IMG/VR virus record: IMGVR_UViG_3300042868_009001
Location: 1 to 32,475 of that record
Direction: 5' to 3' (one strand)
DNA from: a virus
DNA: 32,475 bases
Part shown: piece by piece, positions 1 through 6,721 of the stretch
Layout of the letters: each line of letters begins with the position of its first letter
Numbering within the stretch: the stretch's first letter is position 1
Notes under the pieces: model-generated
What the model saw: the letters and a program-made list of their open reading frames with translations, nothing else
Databases searched by the model: none
Told to the model about the DNA's origin: nothing
Made by a program: the position numbers and the translations under genes

Positions 1-13
1 AGGGGTATTGCTT

Positions 14-1426
14 ATGAGTAACTTTCATATTATCGGATCTGGTGGATGTGGATTTCTTCGGGCCAATTATCTTCTAAGAGATCACACTCCAATCAAATAT
101 AAAGGTGGAGGTCCTAAGTATCAAAATAGTTTTGAGACTTGGAGTGAAGGTAATGGATTGATCTGGGATGCAGAAAGTCTTTCAAAGGAAGAAAGAATTC
201 GTAGAGTATCCTTTCATTTTGATCATGATCAAGATGGGTGGGTGATTTCAAACATCACACATTCATATTTAAAGTATGTTCCTGAGTTTCTGGAATTTTA
301 TCCGGACATGAAATTCTTGTGTCTGCGTGGTAGAAGAGAGCACTCAATTAAATCTTTAGCTACGTCTTGGGGATATCGCAATCCTTGCTACGTAAAGGAT
401 AGATCGATTGGATTTGGTCATAACCGATATGCTGTAAGTCAGTTTCCAAATTACAGCGATTCAAGAGATGAGTTTCATGCAACGGAAAGATATTGGGATG
501 AATATTATCGTATTGCAAATGAGTTGCAAGAGCAATACCCAAATAACTTTTTGATTGTAGATGCTCCAGAGTTTTTTGGTAATACTCAATATCAACTGTG
601 TTGTTTAGGGTGGTTGGGAATTGATGTTCATATTGACAGTTCTCCAAAAGCAAAACATCTTCCAGTAGATTTTAACAATTGGACTATTAGTACAACACTG
701 CACGGTGGACTTGGTAATAACTTATTTCAGATGGCAGAAGTTATTTCATTCTGCAAGAAGTTTAATCTGCCAGAGCCAAAGTTTGGTACATGGGATCTAT
801 GGAATGGTGGCAACTTATATCCACCATCATACAACTCTGACAAACTTCTTGGTGGACATGATGGAACTCATGCGGACATGAAAAAATATTTTCCAAATCT
901 AAATTGGCAAGGCAATCTTTCCACAACATTTGATACTAAGTTTGTTATCAATGACATGTTTAGATTTGGCTCTGTAGAAAATCTTGATGATGTTAGAGAT
1001 GTTCTTGGTACTAATACCAGCAATGTATCTGGAACAGTTTCATTACATCTAAGATTCTGCACTCGTCCTGCGGATGATCATGTCAATGGTTATGTTGATG
1101 ATGAATTTTATATAAAAGTATTTGAAAAAATTCCTGCAAAGAGTAAAGTTTATATCTTTGCTGACGATAATAATAAAGCACGATATAAGTTATCTTGGTT
1201 TAGGGATAACTTTGATATGCATTTCGAAATATTTGGTGGGAATGCTTTTCAATCACTACAAAAGATGGTAGAATGTGAGTATCATATTTTGCATGTATCA
1301 ACGTTTAGTTTTTGGTCCGCTTTCTTAGACTCAAATCAACCAAACACAAAAGTATTTTATCCTCAATCTTTTATTGGTACGCATAGCCCAAACATGATAC
1401 CCTATAAAGAGTGGCAAATGTTATGA
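14..1426 (+). CDS. Sulfotransferase-like / GT11 (fucosyltransferase-like) fusion protein
   Basis: About 470 residues in two parts. The N-terminal ~220 residues look like a sulfotransferase P-loop fold: a glycine-rich start (IIGSGGCGF) and, near residue 103, a segment like the PAPS-binding strand/helix (KFLCLRGRREHSIKS). The C-terminal half carries three hallmarks of glycosyltransferase family 11, the alpha-1,2-fucosyltransferases: GGLGNNLFQMA near residue 231, an HLR segment near 343 in place of HxRRGDY, and STFSFW near 429. It probably transfers a GDP-sugar to a glycan; sulfation is a weaker inference. The ATG at 14 is chosen because AGGGG at 1-5 sits just upstream; an in-frame TTG at 8 is the alternative and the frame stays open to the window edge. 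The stop overlaps the next start. Confidence 0.68.
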   Translation: MSNFHIIGSGGCGFLRANYLLRDHTPIKYKGGGPKYQNSFETWSEGNGLIWDAESLSKEERIRRVSFHFDHDQDGWVISNITHSYLKYVPEFLEFYPDMKFLCLRGRREHSIKSLATSWGYRNPCYVKDRSIGFGHNRYAVSQFPNYSDSRDEFHATERYWDEYYRIANELQEQYPNNFLIVDAPEFFGNTQYQLCCLGWLGIDVHIDSSPKAKHLPVDFNNWTISTTLHGGLGNNLFQMAEVISFCKKFNLPEPKFGTWDLWNGGNLYPPSYNSDKLLGGHDGTHADMKKYFPNLNWQGNLSTTFDTKFVINDMFRFGSVENLDDVRDVLGTNTSNVSGTVSLHLRFCTRPADDHVNGYVDDEFYIKVFEKIPAKSKVYIFADDNNKARYKLSWFRDNFDMHFEIFGGNAFQSLQKMVECEYHILHVSTFSFWSAFLDSNQPNTKVFYPQSFIGTHSPNMIPYKEWQML

Positions 1427-2205
1427 ACTGTATAATCTATCTTGTCAGATCTTCTGATGAAGATGTTGAAATGTTCAATAAGTCTCTTGCACTTCTTGAA
1501 GAGAATGTACTTAAGTTTACTTCTGCAGATGTAATTGTTTTTGTAGAAGATTCATTTTTTCCGTATGTGGAAAAGGTTAAAACAAATTTAAACCTTAAGT
1601 ACAATCTAGTTCAATTTGATGTGCCAGAATATTCCAATGAAATTGCACGTCACATACCAGAATTTTTTCCACACCCAACTCATGGAAATGGTCCTGTTGC
1701 CTGGGGGCATCCAGGATTTTCCATGGGGTATCGCCACATGTGTAGATTTTTCTCCGGCGAAATGTATAATCAAAGTATTATAAGAAATTATAATTATTAC
1801 TTGAGATTAGACACAGATTCTTTTATACATACTCCATTGAATTATGATATTTTTGATTGGGCTGAAAGTAATCATTGTTATTATGGTTTTATTGCTCCTG
1901 CTGTTCAAACTGATAATCCAAAAGTAATTGAAGGATTGTGGGAATTTACAAACGACCTATACCCAAATCATATACCTGAGGGTATGATGTTCTATACTAA
2001 TTTTGAATTGGGTAAAGTGGACTGGTTCTTGACAAGTCCCTACATGGAATTTTATAATAAGATTGGCGAACATGGTGGAATCTATACTAAGAGATGGGGT
2101 GATGCTCCTATTAAATTCTTAGGGGTCAATCTGTTCATGCCACAAGAAAACATTCAACCCGTCACGGGGTTTACTTATCAACACGGAGCCGTATATCAAG
2201 TCTAA
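1423..2205 (+). CDS. GT15-like glycosyltransferase (Kre2/Mnt1 mannosyltransferase type)
   Basis: 260 residues if started at the ATG that overlaps the preceding stop; an in-frame GTG lies 12 nt upstream. The order of motifs follows fungal alpha-1,2-mannosyltransferases of family GT15: YYLRLDTDSF near residue 130 (metal/nucleotide-sugar site), TNFELGKVDWF near 190, a GGIYTKRWGDAP block near 220 and a C-terminal YQHG. Fungal members use GDP-mannose; the phage acceptor is unknown and could be host lipopolysaccharide, a virion protein or a phage-made glycan. There is no signal peptide or membrane anchor, so it would act in the cytoplasm. It is translationally coupled on both sides to other glycosyltransferase genes. 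Confidence 0.7.
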   Translation: MNCIIYLVRSSDEDVEMFNKSLALLEENVLKFTSADVIVFVEDSFFPYVEKVKTNLNLKYNLVQFDVPEYSNEIARHIPEFFPHPTHGNGPVAWGHPGFSMGYRHMCRFFSGEMYNQSIIRNYNYYLRLDTDSFIHTPLNYDIFDWAESNHCYYGFIAPAVQTDNPKVIEGLWEFTNDLYPNHIPEGMMFYTNFELGKVDWFLTSPYMEFYNKIGEHGGIYTKRWGDAPIKFLGVNLFMPQENIQPVTGFTYQHGAVYQV

Positions 2206-2999
2206 TGGATAGAAATAAATCGACTTTTAAATTAAAAAATATTGGTCCAATCTATTGCATCAATCTTGATGGGCAACCAGATAGATGGCAATACATGGAA
2301 GATCAGTTCAAGTATTGGGAGATTGAAAACTATACTCGAATCTCCGCATATGATGGTAGAGAAGATGATCTGAGTGATATTATTTCTGGTCGCTATCCAG
2401 AGATGATGACTTCAGGTGAAATTGGATGTACCACATCACACCTAAAAGCAATCAAACATTGGCTCGAAACGTCCGATAGTCCCTATGCTATCATGATGGA
2501 AGATGATTGCAATTTAGATCTTGTAAGGTTCTGGAATTTTACTTGGAATGATTTCTATGGTCGCATTCCTTATGATTGGGATGTAGTGCAGATTGCAATT
2601 ATTTGCACTGGAGATCTTCATGTCAAATTGCACAAGCGTTTCGTGAATGATTTTTCTACTGCTTGTTATATGATCACTCGTCATCATGCTGAAAAATTAA
2701 TGAAGCATCATGTTCGAGGAGAAAAGTATAAACTCGATAATGGATGCAAGCCACGTCCTGTTGCGGACGATCTTATCTATAATTCGGGTAATACTTATAG
2801 TATTCCTCTTCTTCTTTATAAAATTGAACTTGGATCATCAATTCATCCAGATCATATTGATGCGTTCCACAAGGGTAATCATGATGGTCTTCTTAATTTC
2901 TGGAGTCAGCGTGGAGCTGAATTGAAGATTGAGGAACTTATGGATTATGATCCTTATCTTGGAAGAGTTGTGGAAAACTCAGCCGTTGCTCAGGGTTGA
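2205..2999 (+). CDS. GT25-family glycosyltransferase (LPS-biosynthesis type)
   Basis: 264 residues. The start (IYCINLDGQPDRW), the RISAYDG segment, GEIGCTTSHLKAI and the acidic MMEDDC motif around residue 105 are characteristic of family GT25 (LgtB/LpsA lipooligosaccharide galactosyltransferases and collagen-type galactosyltransferases). EDD is the expected metal/UDP-sugar site. The ATG shares one base with the preceding TAA (TAATG), so the three glycosyltransferases form one unit whose 5' end is outside the window. Its stop codon overlaps the -35 box of the next promoter. Donor and acceptor sugars cannot be read from the sequence. Confidence 0.8.
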   Translation: MDRNKSTFKLKNIGPIYCINLDGQPDRWQYMEDQFKYWEIENYTRISAYDGREDDLSDIISGRYPEMMTSGEIGCTTSHLKAIKHWLETSDSPYAIMMEDDCNLDLVRFWNFTWNDFYGRIPYDWDVVQIAIICTGDLHVKLHKRFVNDFSTACYMITRHHAEKLMKHHVRGEKYKLDNGCKPRPVADDLIYNSGNTYSIPLLLYKIELGSSIHPDHIDAFHKGNHDGLLNFWSQRGAELKIEELMDYDPYLGRVVENSAVAQG

Positions 3000-3024
3000 C
3001 AATCTTAAAAATTCGTGTTAGATT
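2996..3024 (+). promoter_or_regulatory. Sigma70-type promoter
   Basis: TTGACA at 2996-3001 and TAGATT at 3019-3024 with a 17-nt spacer. The -35 box overlaps the stop codon of the GT25 gene. Transcription should start near 3031 and give a leader of about 50 nt for the exported-protein gene at 3082. Confidence 0.65.
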
Positions 3025-3081
3025 GGATACCAATCTTAAGAATGTCTTAGGATTTACCGTAGTTTATTAAAAACATTTAAT

Positions 3082-3537
3082 ATGAAGTATACACTTTTTG
3101 CTGCATGTGCTCCTTTCCTGATTAGCCCCGCTTTTGCTGGTGGACTGACTGGTAACTATGCTGCAGCTGGTGCTGCGATTGGAACCAATTCAAATAGAAC
3201 TGCAGGTTCCGTGAGTGGTCGTTTAGATTCTCGTACTCTTGGATCTACGATTCCCGTTTCTCTTCGTCCTCAACTTACCATTGGCAGCGCAACTGGTGGT
3301 AACGTTAATGTAACTTATGATGTTCCTGTTGCTAACAACGTAAATGCCTATGTCGGCGGCGGCGCTGGATTTGGAGCAGGTACTGCCATCAACACTAATA
3401 ATCAAGTTGCAGGCATTGCTGTGCTTGGCGTAGAAGGTGAAGTGGCAAAAAATGTAGTCCTGTTCACCGATCTTAAGTTTGGGTTTGGTTCTTCTACGAC
3501 CTACACCCCAACTGTTGGTGTTGGATACAAGTTCTGA
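3082..3537 (+). CDS. Exported beta-barrel-like protein
   Basis: 151 residues. A clear Sec signal peptide (short basic start, hydrophobic core, cleavage expected after SPAFA near residue 19) precedes a Gly/Ala/Thr/Val-rich chain of alternating short strands. The protein ends ...TVGVGYKF; a C-terminal aromatic residue after alternating hydrophobics is the usual signature of bacterial outer-membrane barrels. It is short for a porin, comparable to 8-stranded barrels. I do not recognise a named family. It is monocistronic: its own sigma70-like promoter lies upstream and a strong terminator directly downstream, which suggests expression from host RNA polymerase early in infection. Placement in the host outer membrane or periplasm is inference. 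Confidence 0.7.
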   Translation: MKYTLFAACAPFLISPAFAGGLTGNYAAAGAAIGTNSNRTAGSVSGRLDSRTLGSTIPVSLRPQLTIGSATGGNVNVTYDVPVANNVNAYVGGGAGFGAGTAINTNNQVAGIAVLGVEGEVAKNVVLFTDLKFGFGSSTTYTPTVGVGYKF

Positions 3538-3556
3538 TTTGCTAATAAAATCACGA

Positions 3557-3585
3557 GGGGGAGCTTGACTCCCCTTTATTTTTGC
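3557..3585 (+). terminator. Rho-independent terminator after exported-protein gene
   Basis: Stem GGGGAG (3558-3563) / CTCCCC (3569-3574), five-base loop, then TTTATTTTT. It closes the gene ending at 3537. The loop and 3' arm also carry the -35 box of the hli promoter. Confidence 0.85.
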
Positions 3586-3593
3586 TATATAAT
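3565..3593 (+). promoter_or_regulatory. Sigma70-type promoter nested in a terminator (hli operon)
   Basis: TTGACT at 3565-3570 and a perfect TATAAT at 3588-3593, spacer 17 nt. The -35 box lies in the loop and first bases of the 3' arm of the upstream terminator. The predicted start near 3600 leaves about 20 nt before the hli ATG at 3621. Confidence 0.8.
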
Positions 3594-3620
3594 TGTGTAA
3601 CAATTCGTAATAAAACGAAA

Positions 3621-3815
3621 ATGACTGTAACAACTAATGAGCGTGGTCAGCAAAATATGTTTGCTAAAGAACCCACCATGTATTATGAGAACTACGGACA
3701 ACTGACTCCCAACCAAGTAAAGGAGAGAACCAATGGGCGCTGGGCAATGGTCGGTTTTGTTGCTGGTCTCGTATCTTATATTAGCACTGGCAACTTCTTC
3801 TTCGGTATCTTCTGA
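3621..3815 (+). CDS. hli: High-light-inducible protein (Hli), long form
   Basis: 64 residues if started at 3621, which lies just after the strong promoter. The C-terminal part holds the chlorophyll a/b-binding-like motif of cyanobacterial Hli proteins, ERTNGRWAMVGFVAG, followed by a short tail that completes one transmembrane helix; E and N/R are the pigment-ligand positions. Hli proteins sit in the thylakoid membrane, bind chlorophyll and carotenoid, and protect photosystem assembly under light stress. Phage copies are thought to keep photosynthesis running during infection. It is first in an operon with a 28-aa membrane peptide, a second Hli and a peroxiredoxin. A later ATG at 3657 is a possible alternative start. 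Confidence 0.9.
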   Translation: MTVTTNERGQQNMFAKEPTMYYENYGQLTPNQVKERTNGRWAMVGFVAGLVSYISTGNFFFGIF

Positions 3816-3901
3816 TGACTGAAGCAATCTTTACAATTACTTCTGTCGCTTTCTTTGTATTGTTGGCAGTATCTGTAGAACAACTTTCCGAAACTTACTA
3901 A
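3815..3901 (+). CDS. 28-aa single-helix membrane peptide
   Basis: Starts in the TGATG that ends the first hli gene and stops 11 nt before the second. It is essentially one transmembrane helix (residues about 4-21: IFTITSVAFFVLLAVSV) with a short polar C-terminus. Its size resembles the small single-helix subunits of photosystem II and cytochrome b6f (PsbM, PsbN, PetN classes), but I do not recognise it as any of them. The tight coupling between two Hli genes suggests a thylakoid role. It could also be a membrane adaptor for the Hli proteins. Confidence 0.55.
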   Translation: MTEAIFTITSVAFFVLLAVSVEQLSETY

Positions 3902-3912
3902 GGAGAAACACA

Positions 3913-4032
3913 ATGAACAAAATTTTTACCGAATTCGCTGAGCGTTGGAATGGACGCCTGGCAATGCTTGGATTTCTGGCCGCTGCCGGTTCATATCTTA
4001 CTACTGGTCAAATTATTCCCGGCGTATTTTGA
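3913..4032 (+). CDS. hli: High-light-inducible protein (Hli), short form
   Basis: 39 residues, with an AAGGAG-type ribosome site at 3900-3905. It is almost pure Hli motif: EFAERWNGRLAMLGFLAA, then SYLTTGQ and a short tail. ERxNGR and the following hydrophobic helix match the chlorophyll-binding helix of the family. At 39 residues it is near the minimum for an Hli and must work as a dimer or with partners, as is known for host Hli proteins. Its stop TGA overlaps the start of the peroxiredoxin gene (TGATG). Confidence 0.9.
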   Translation: MNKIFTEFAERWNGRLAMLGFLAAAGSYLTTGQIIPGVF

Positions 4033-4571
4033 TGGAAGTGAACATGCGTAAAGAGAATTATCAAATTCCTCAAGTTGAATTTACATTCCGCGAGAACGGT
4101 GAATTTGTAACTCGTACATCTTCGGAACTTTTCGATGGTAAGCGTGTGGTTATTTTCAGTCTGCCTGGTGCATTCACTCCTACTTGCTCTGCTTATCAAC
4201 TCCCTGGATTTGAAGAGAAGTATGAAGAATTCATTGGACTTGGTATTGATGACATTTATTGTGTTTCTGTTAATGATGGGTTTGTCATGAATGCCTGGGC
4301 TAAGGACCAGAACATTGAGAAAGTCAAACTCATTCCAGACGGCAATGCTTACTTCACACGTTCTATGGGATATCTTGTCAACAAGTCTAACCTTGGTTTC
4401 GGTGATCGCTCTTGGCGTTATGCTGCTGTCGTGGATAACGGAGTCATCGAGAAACTATTCGTGGAAGTGGGGCAACGGGACAATGCCGACTCCGACCCTT
4501 ATGAGCAGACTACTCCTGAAGTTGTTCTAGAGTATGTGTCAGCAAATGTAAAAGTTGGCACTACAGTTTAA
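4032..4571 (+). CDS. Peroxiredoxin (Prx5-like, AhpC/TSA superfamily)
   Basis: 179 residues from the ATG that overlaps the hli stop. The peroxidatic site PGAFTPTC (Cys52, with Thr49 and Pro45) and the downstream segments IYCVSVNDGFVMNAW, LIPDGNAYFTRSMG and GDRSWRYAAVVDNG are those of the Prx5/PMP20 type, which reduces H2O2 and alkyl hydroperoxides using thiol donors, often glutaredoxin/glutathione. A second Cys near residue 80 may act in resolution. Cotranscription with two Hli genes points to protection of photosystems from reactive oxygen during infection. The phage glutaredoxin at 16055 is a possible electron donor. A terminator follows. Confidence 0.9.
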   Translation: MEVNMRKENYQIPQVEFTFRENGEFVTRTSSELFDGKRVVIFSLPGAFTPTCSAYQLPGFEEKYEEFIGLGIDDIYCVSVNDGFVMNAWAKDQNIEKVKLIPDGNAYFTRSMGYLVNKSNLGFGDRSWRYAAVVDNGVIEKLFVEVGQRDNADSDPYEQTTPEVVLEYVSANVKVGTTV

Positions 4572-4580
4572 ATAATCAAG

Positions 4581-4603
4581 GCGTCCGAAAGGGCGCTTTT
4601 TTT
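4581..4603 (+). terminator. Rho-independent terminator after peroxiredoxin
   Basis: GCGTCC (4581-4586), GAAA tetraloop (4587-4590), GGGCGC (4591-4596) with one G-T pair, then seven T. It ends the hli-peroxiredoxin operon. The last T also begins the late-promoter octamer. Confidence 0.9.
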
Positions 4604-4610
4604 ATAAATA
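4603..4610 (+). promoter_or_regulatory. T4-type late promoter (TATAAATA)
   Basis: Exact TATAAATA, the T4 gp55-dependent late consensus, ending 24 nt before the ATG of the peptidase gene and fused to the T-tract of the preceding terminator. It would switch on the peptidase-lysozyme block late in infection. gp33, the late co-activator, is encoded in this window at 22737. Confidence 0.8.
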
Positions 4611-4634
4611 CTCCAGTGTTTAGATTAATATCCA

Positions 4635-5306
4635 ATGACATTAGATCTTCATAACTTTTTCAAATTTTATGATGATGGTAATGCAAATCATGTAGCAGCA
4701 GTTCAATGGTTGGAAGACAACCTACCTGCTAACTTCATGGATGACGCAGAAACCGAGTGGATCGGAATTTTTAGAACTAAACCCCCTACACCAGAAGTTC
4801 TTGCAGTTCCATACTTCAACCAAGTAGATAACTACAGAGATGCACATAGAACTTGCAACAGTTCATCGTGTGCTATGTGCCTTGCTTTCCTTAAGCCAGG
4901 ATCGATTAAGGGTGATGATGAGTATGTTAAGAAAGTATTTGCGATTGGCGACACGACTGACCATTCGGTACAGACAAAGGTTCTGGCAGGTTATGGAGTT
5001 AAGTCACACTTTAGTTACAATCTTTCTTTTGCTGATATTGATAAAAGTCTTGACGCTGGGAAGCCTGTCGTTATTGGTATCCTGCATAGGGGTTCTCTTT
5101 CTGCACCTACTGGTGGGCATATGTGTGTTGTAATCGGTAAGACTCCAGACGGCAAAGGATATTATGTTAATGACCCATATGGTTCTCTGAATGACAACTA
5201 TACAGGCCCTGTGACAAATGGTAAGAAGACCATTTATACCAAAGCAGTTCTTAAGCATCGTTGGTGTCCAGGTGGCAACGATGGCTGGGGCAGAATTTTC
5301 GACTGA
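4635..5306 (+). CDS. C39-like cysteine peptidase with lysozyme-shared N-terminal module
   Basis: 223 residues. Residues 1-32 (DLHNFFKFYDD..., QWLEDNLP) are nearly the same as the start of the lysozyme encoded next. The rest fits a papain-fold C39_2-type peptidase: FNQVDNYRDA with Gln63 as oxyanion residue, TCNSSSCAM with Cys74 as likely nucleophile, GGHMCVVIG with His162, and VNDPYGS with Asp180. Phage proteins with this fold can cleave peptidoglycan cross-bridges or process virion proteins; the pairing with a muramidase favours cell-wall degradation. There is no signal peptide, so release or virion packaging would be needed. It is preceded by an exact late promoter and followed at 15 nt by the lysozyme. 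Confidence 0.72.
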   Translation: MTLDLHNFFKFYDDGNANHVAAVQWLEDNLPANFMDDAETEWIGIFRTKPPTPEVLAVPYFNQVDNYRDAHRTCNSSSCAMCLAFLKPGSIKGDDEYVKKVFAIGDTTDHSVQTKVLAGYGVKSHFSYNLSFADIDKSLDAGKPVVIGILHRGSLSAPTGGHMCVVIGKTPDGKGYYVNDPYGSLNDNYTGPVTNGKKTIYTKAVLKHRWCPGGNDGWGRIFD

Positions 5307-5320
5307 TAGGAGAACAAACA

Positions 5321-5992
5321 ATGGCACGTATCGATTTACACAACTTTTTCAAGTTCTATGACGAGAAGAACCCCAATCACGTCAAGGCAGTTCAGTGGTT
5401 AGAAGATAATCTCCCTGTTAAGTTCCTTGAGGACAACGTAGATTGGGCAGAAATCTATCGCGGAAAAAAGTCGAACGCTGCAGCACCGGCAGCTGCAGCA
5501 ACTGCTCCTGTGACTAGCGGTGGTGATGATGTTCCAATGATGGGCATCAAGTTAATCAAAGAGTTTGAAGGATGTCATTTATCTGCATATCCAGATCCTT
5601 TATCTGGCGGACTTCCAATCACGATTGGTTGGGGATCTACTCGCAAGAAAGATGGATCACCTTTCAAACTTGGCGATAAAATTACCCAGCAAGAAGCCGA
5701 TGAATTGCTGATCAGTCAGTGCAAGAATCAGTTTCTTCCTGCCCTTCGTAAGATCCCTCATTGGAATGAAATGTCAGATGGAAAAAGAGGCGCTCTGCTC
5801 AGCTTTGCTTATAATCTTGGTGCCGGCTTTTACGGTGGTGATAACTTTAATACTATTACTAAACGCCTGAAGAATAAGGAGTGGGACATGGTTCCCGATG
5901 CTCTTTATATGTATCGCAATCCTGGTTCAAATGTAGAAGCAGGTCTTGCACGTAGAAGAAAGGCAGAAGGCGAAGCCTGGAAAAAAAGTTAA
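5321..5992 (+). CDS. Phage lysozyme, GH24 family, with N-terminal shared module
   Basis: 223 residues, started at the ATG preceded by TAGGAGAA. Residues 1-48 are a module shared with the upstream peptidase. An Ala/Pro-rich linker covers about 50-66, and the GH24 (T4 lysozyme type) muramidase domain runs from about 73 to the end. The catalytic triad of T4 lysozyme (Glu11, Asp20, Thr26) is matched by Glu83 (FEG), Asp92 (YPDP) and Thr101 (ITIGWG). FAYNLGAG and YMYRNPGS...GLARRR are family signatures. It cleaves the beta-1,4 bond between MurNAc and GlcNAc. Without a signal sequence it depends on a holin, or it acts on the virion as a tail lysozyme. The late promoter at 4603 should drive it. Confidence 0.9.
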   Translation: MARIDLHNFFKFYDEKNPNHVKAVQWLEDNLPVKFLEDNVDWAEIYRGKKSNAAAPAAAATAPVTSGGDDVPMMGIKLIKEFEGCHLSAYPDPLSGGLPITIGWGSTRKKDGSPFKLGDKITQQEADELLISQCKNQFLPALRKIPHWNEMSDGKRGALLSFAYNLGAGFYGGDNFNTITKRLKNKEWDMVPDALYMYRNPGSNVEAGLARRRKAEGEAWKKS

Positions 5993-6034
5993 CCTACCAC
6001 ACTAACTAAGATGGATAAGAAAAAGGAAAATGCT

Positions 6035-6358
6035 ATGGGACAAATTATTCGTATTGCTATCTTGAGTTGGTCTGCTGCTCTTCTTACTGCCAGTTATGCA
6101 GGTATGCTGTCAAAGATGGATCCAACATTCATTGCGACAGTATTTACCGCTTCAGCCGCTACCTTTGGTATCAACACCATGAAGAAAGGTGGTGAAGATG
6201 ATGAAAAAAAAGAAGAGCCACGTAGAGAGGAGTTTGTTGTTGCTCCCCCAGAACCTCCAGTTGAAGAACTGTCTGTAACTTTAGAAGAGAGAGTTGAAGC
6301 TCTTGAAACTAAAGTAGATGAAGGTGAGGGTTTTGTTCAACCACGTACAGGAGTCTAA
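6035..6358 (+). CDS. Small two-helix membrane protein, holin candidate
   Basis: 107 residues from the ATG at 6035, which has AAGGA 7 nt upstream; an in-frame ATG at 6011 would add eight residues, mostly charged. Two hydrophobic segments (about 4-22 and 30-48) separated by a short KMDP turn form a helical hairpin. A highly charged tail follows with Lys/Glu runs and Pro/Val-rich repeats, ending in a predicted coiled-coil-like stretch (LEERVEALETKVDEG). Hairpin topology, small size and position directly after a lysozyme gene fit a holin, but no family signature is recognised. A membrane anchor for another late protein is the alternative. Confidence 0.6.
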   Translation: MGQIIRIAILSWSAALLTASYAGMLSKMDPTFIATVFTASAATFGINTMKKGGEDDEKKEEPRREEFVVAPPEPPVEELSVTLEERVEALETKVDEGEGFVQPRTGV

Positions 6359-6375
6359 TAAAAACATGAGGTATT

Positions 6376-6576
6376 ATGCCAAGAGAATGGAACACGCCAG
6401 TTCGGGAGCCCTGGAACCCGGTAATTAAAAAGTGTCTCGATGCTGTAGATGAGCATATGAGATTGCACCTGAAAACGGGTGACGACTGGCACCTTTCACA
6501 AGCAGAAACCTTAAGAAATTATGTAAAAGAATTGAAAGTTTGGATTCATAAACAAGAGGGTTGGTGGAATGAATGA
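6376..6576 (+). CDS. Small conserved-type protein, function unknown
   Basis: 66 residues, soluble and rich in Trp (six), Glu and Lys: WNTPVREPWNPVIKKCLDAVDEHM, then a helical WHLSQAETLRNYVKELKVWIHK. The pattern suggests a short helical bundle. No motif indicates a function. It has a GAGG ribosome site seven bases before the ATG and its end overlaps the next gene by eight bases, so it belongs to the transcription unit after the lysozyme. Confidence 0.65.
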   Translation: MPREWNTPVREPWNPVIKKCLDAVDEHMRLHLKTGDDWHLSQAETLRNYVKELKVWIHKQEGWWNE

Positions 6577-6721
6577 GTTTCCGTGGGGAGTTCTTGTAAT
6601 ATTATGTTGTGGTCTTACGATGACTGCGTATATCATTTACTACATATTACGGTTAGCTCATATGGAGATGGACGATGAAACATCTAGCGATCATTCTATC
6701 CGCGACAAGTCTGACAATTAG
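6569..6721 (+). CDS. 50-aa membrane protein (spanin-like position)
   Basis: Reading starts at ATG 6569, preceded by AGAGGG, inside the end of the previous gene, and runs into the next one, which it overlaps by 47 nt in another frame. Residues 6-29 form one hydrophobic helix (WGVLVILCCGLTMTAYIIYY), and the tail is acidic (MEMDDETSSDHS). Overlap with another small membrane gene directly behind a lysozyme recalls nested spanin gene pairs, but there is no lipobox. The call rests on the ribosome site, gap-filling position and coherent topology. Confidence 0.55.
   Translation: MNEFPWGVLVILCCGLTMTAYIIYYILRLAHMEMDDETSSDHSIRDKSDN

Noticed and set aside
3223-3633. Minus-strand frame across the exported-protein gene
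   Set aside because: It crosses the terminator and promoter of the plus strand and lacks a ribosome site; the plus-strand gene with signal peptide explains the sequence.
3815-3901. Calling the 28-aa peptide PsbN, PsbM or PetN
   Set aside because: Length and one helix fit loosely, but none of the family signature residues are present.
5004-5327. Minus-strand frame over the peptidase gene
   Set aside because: It has no recognisable features and spans the end of one gene and the ribosome site of the next.
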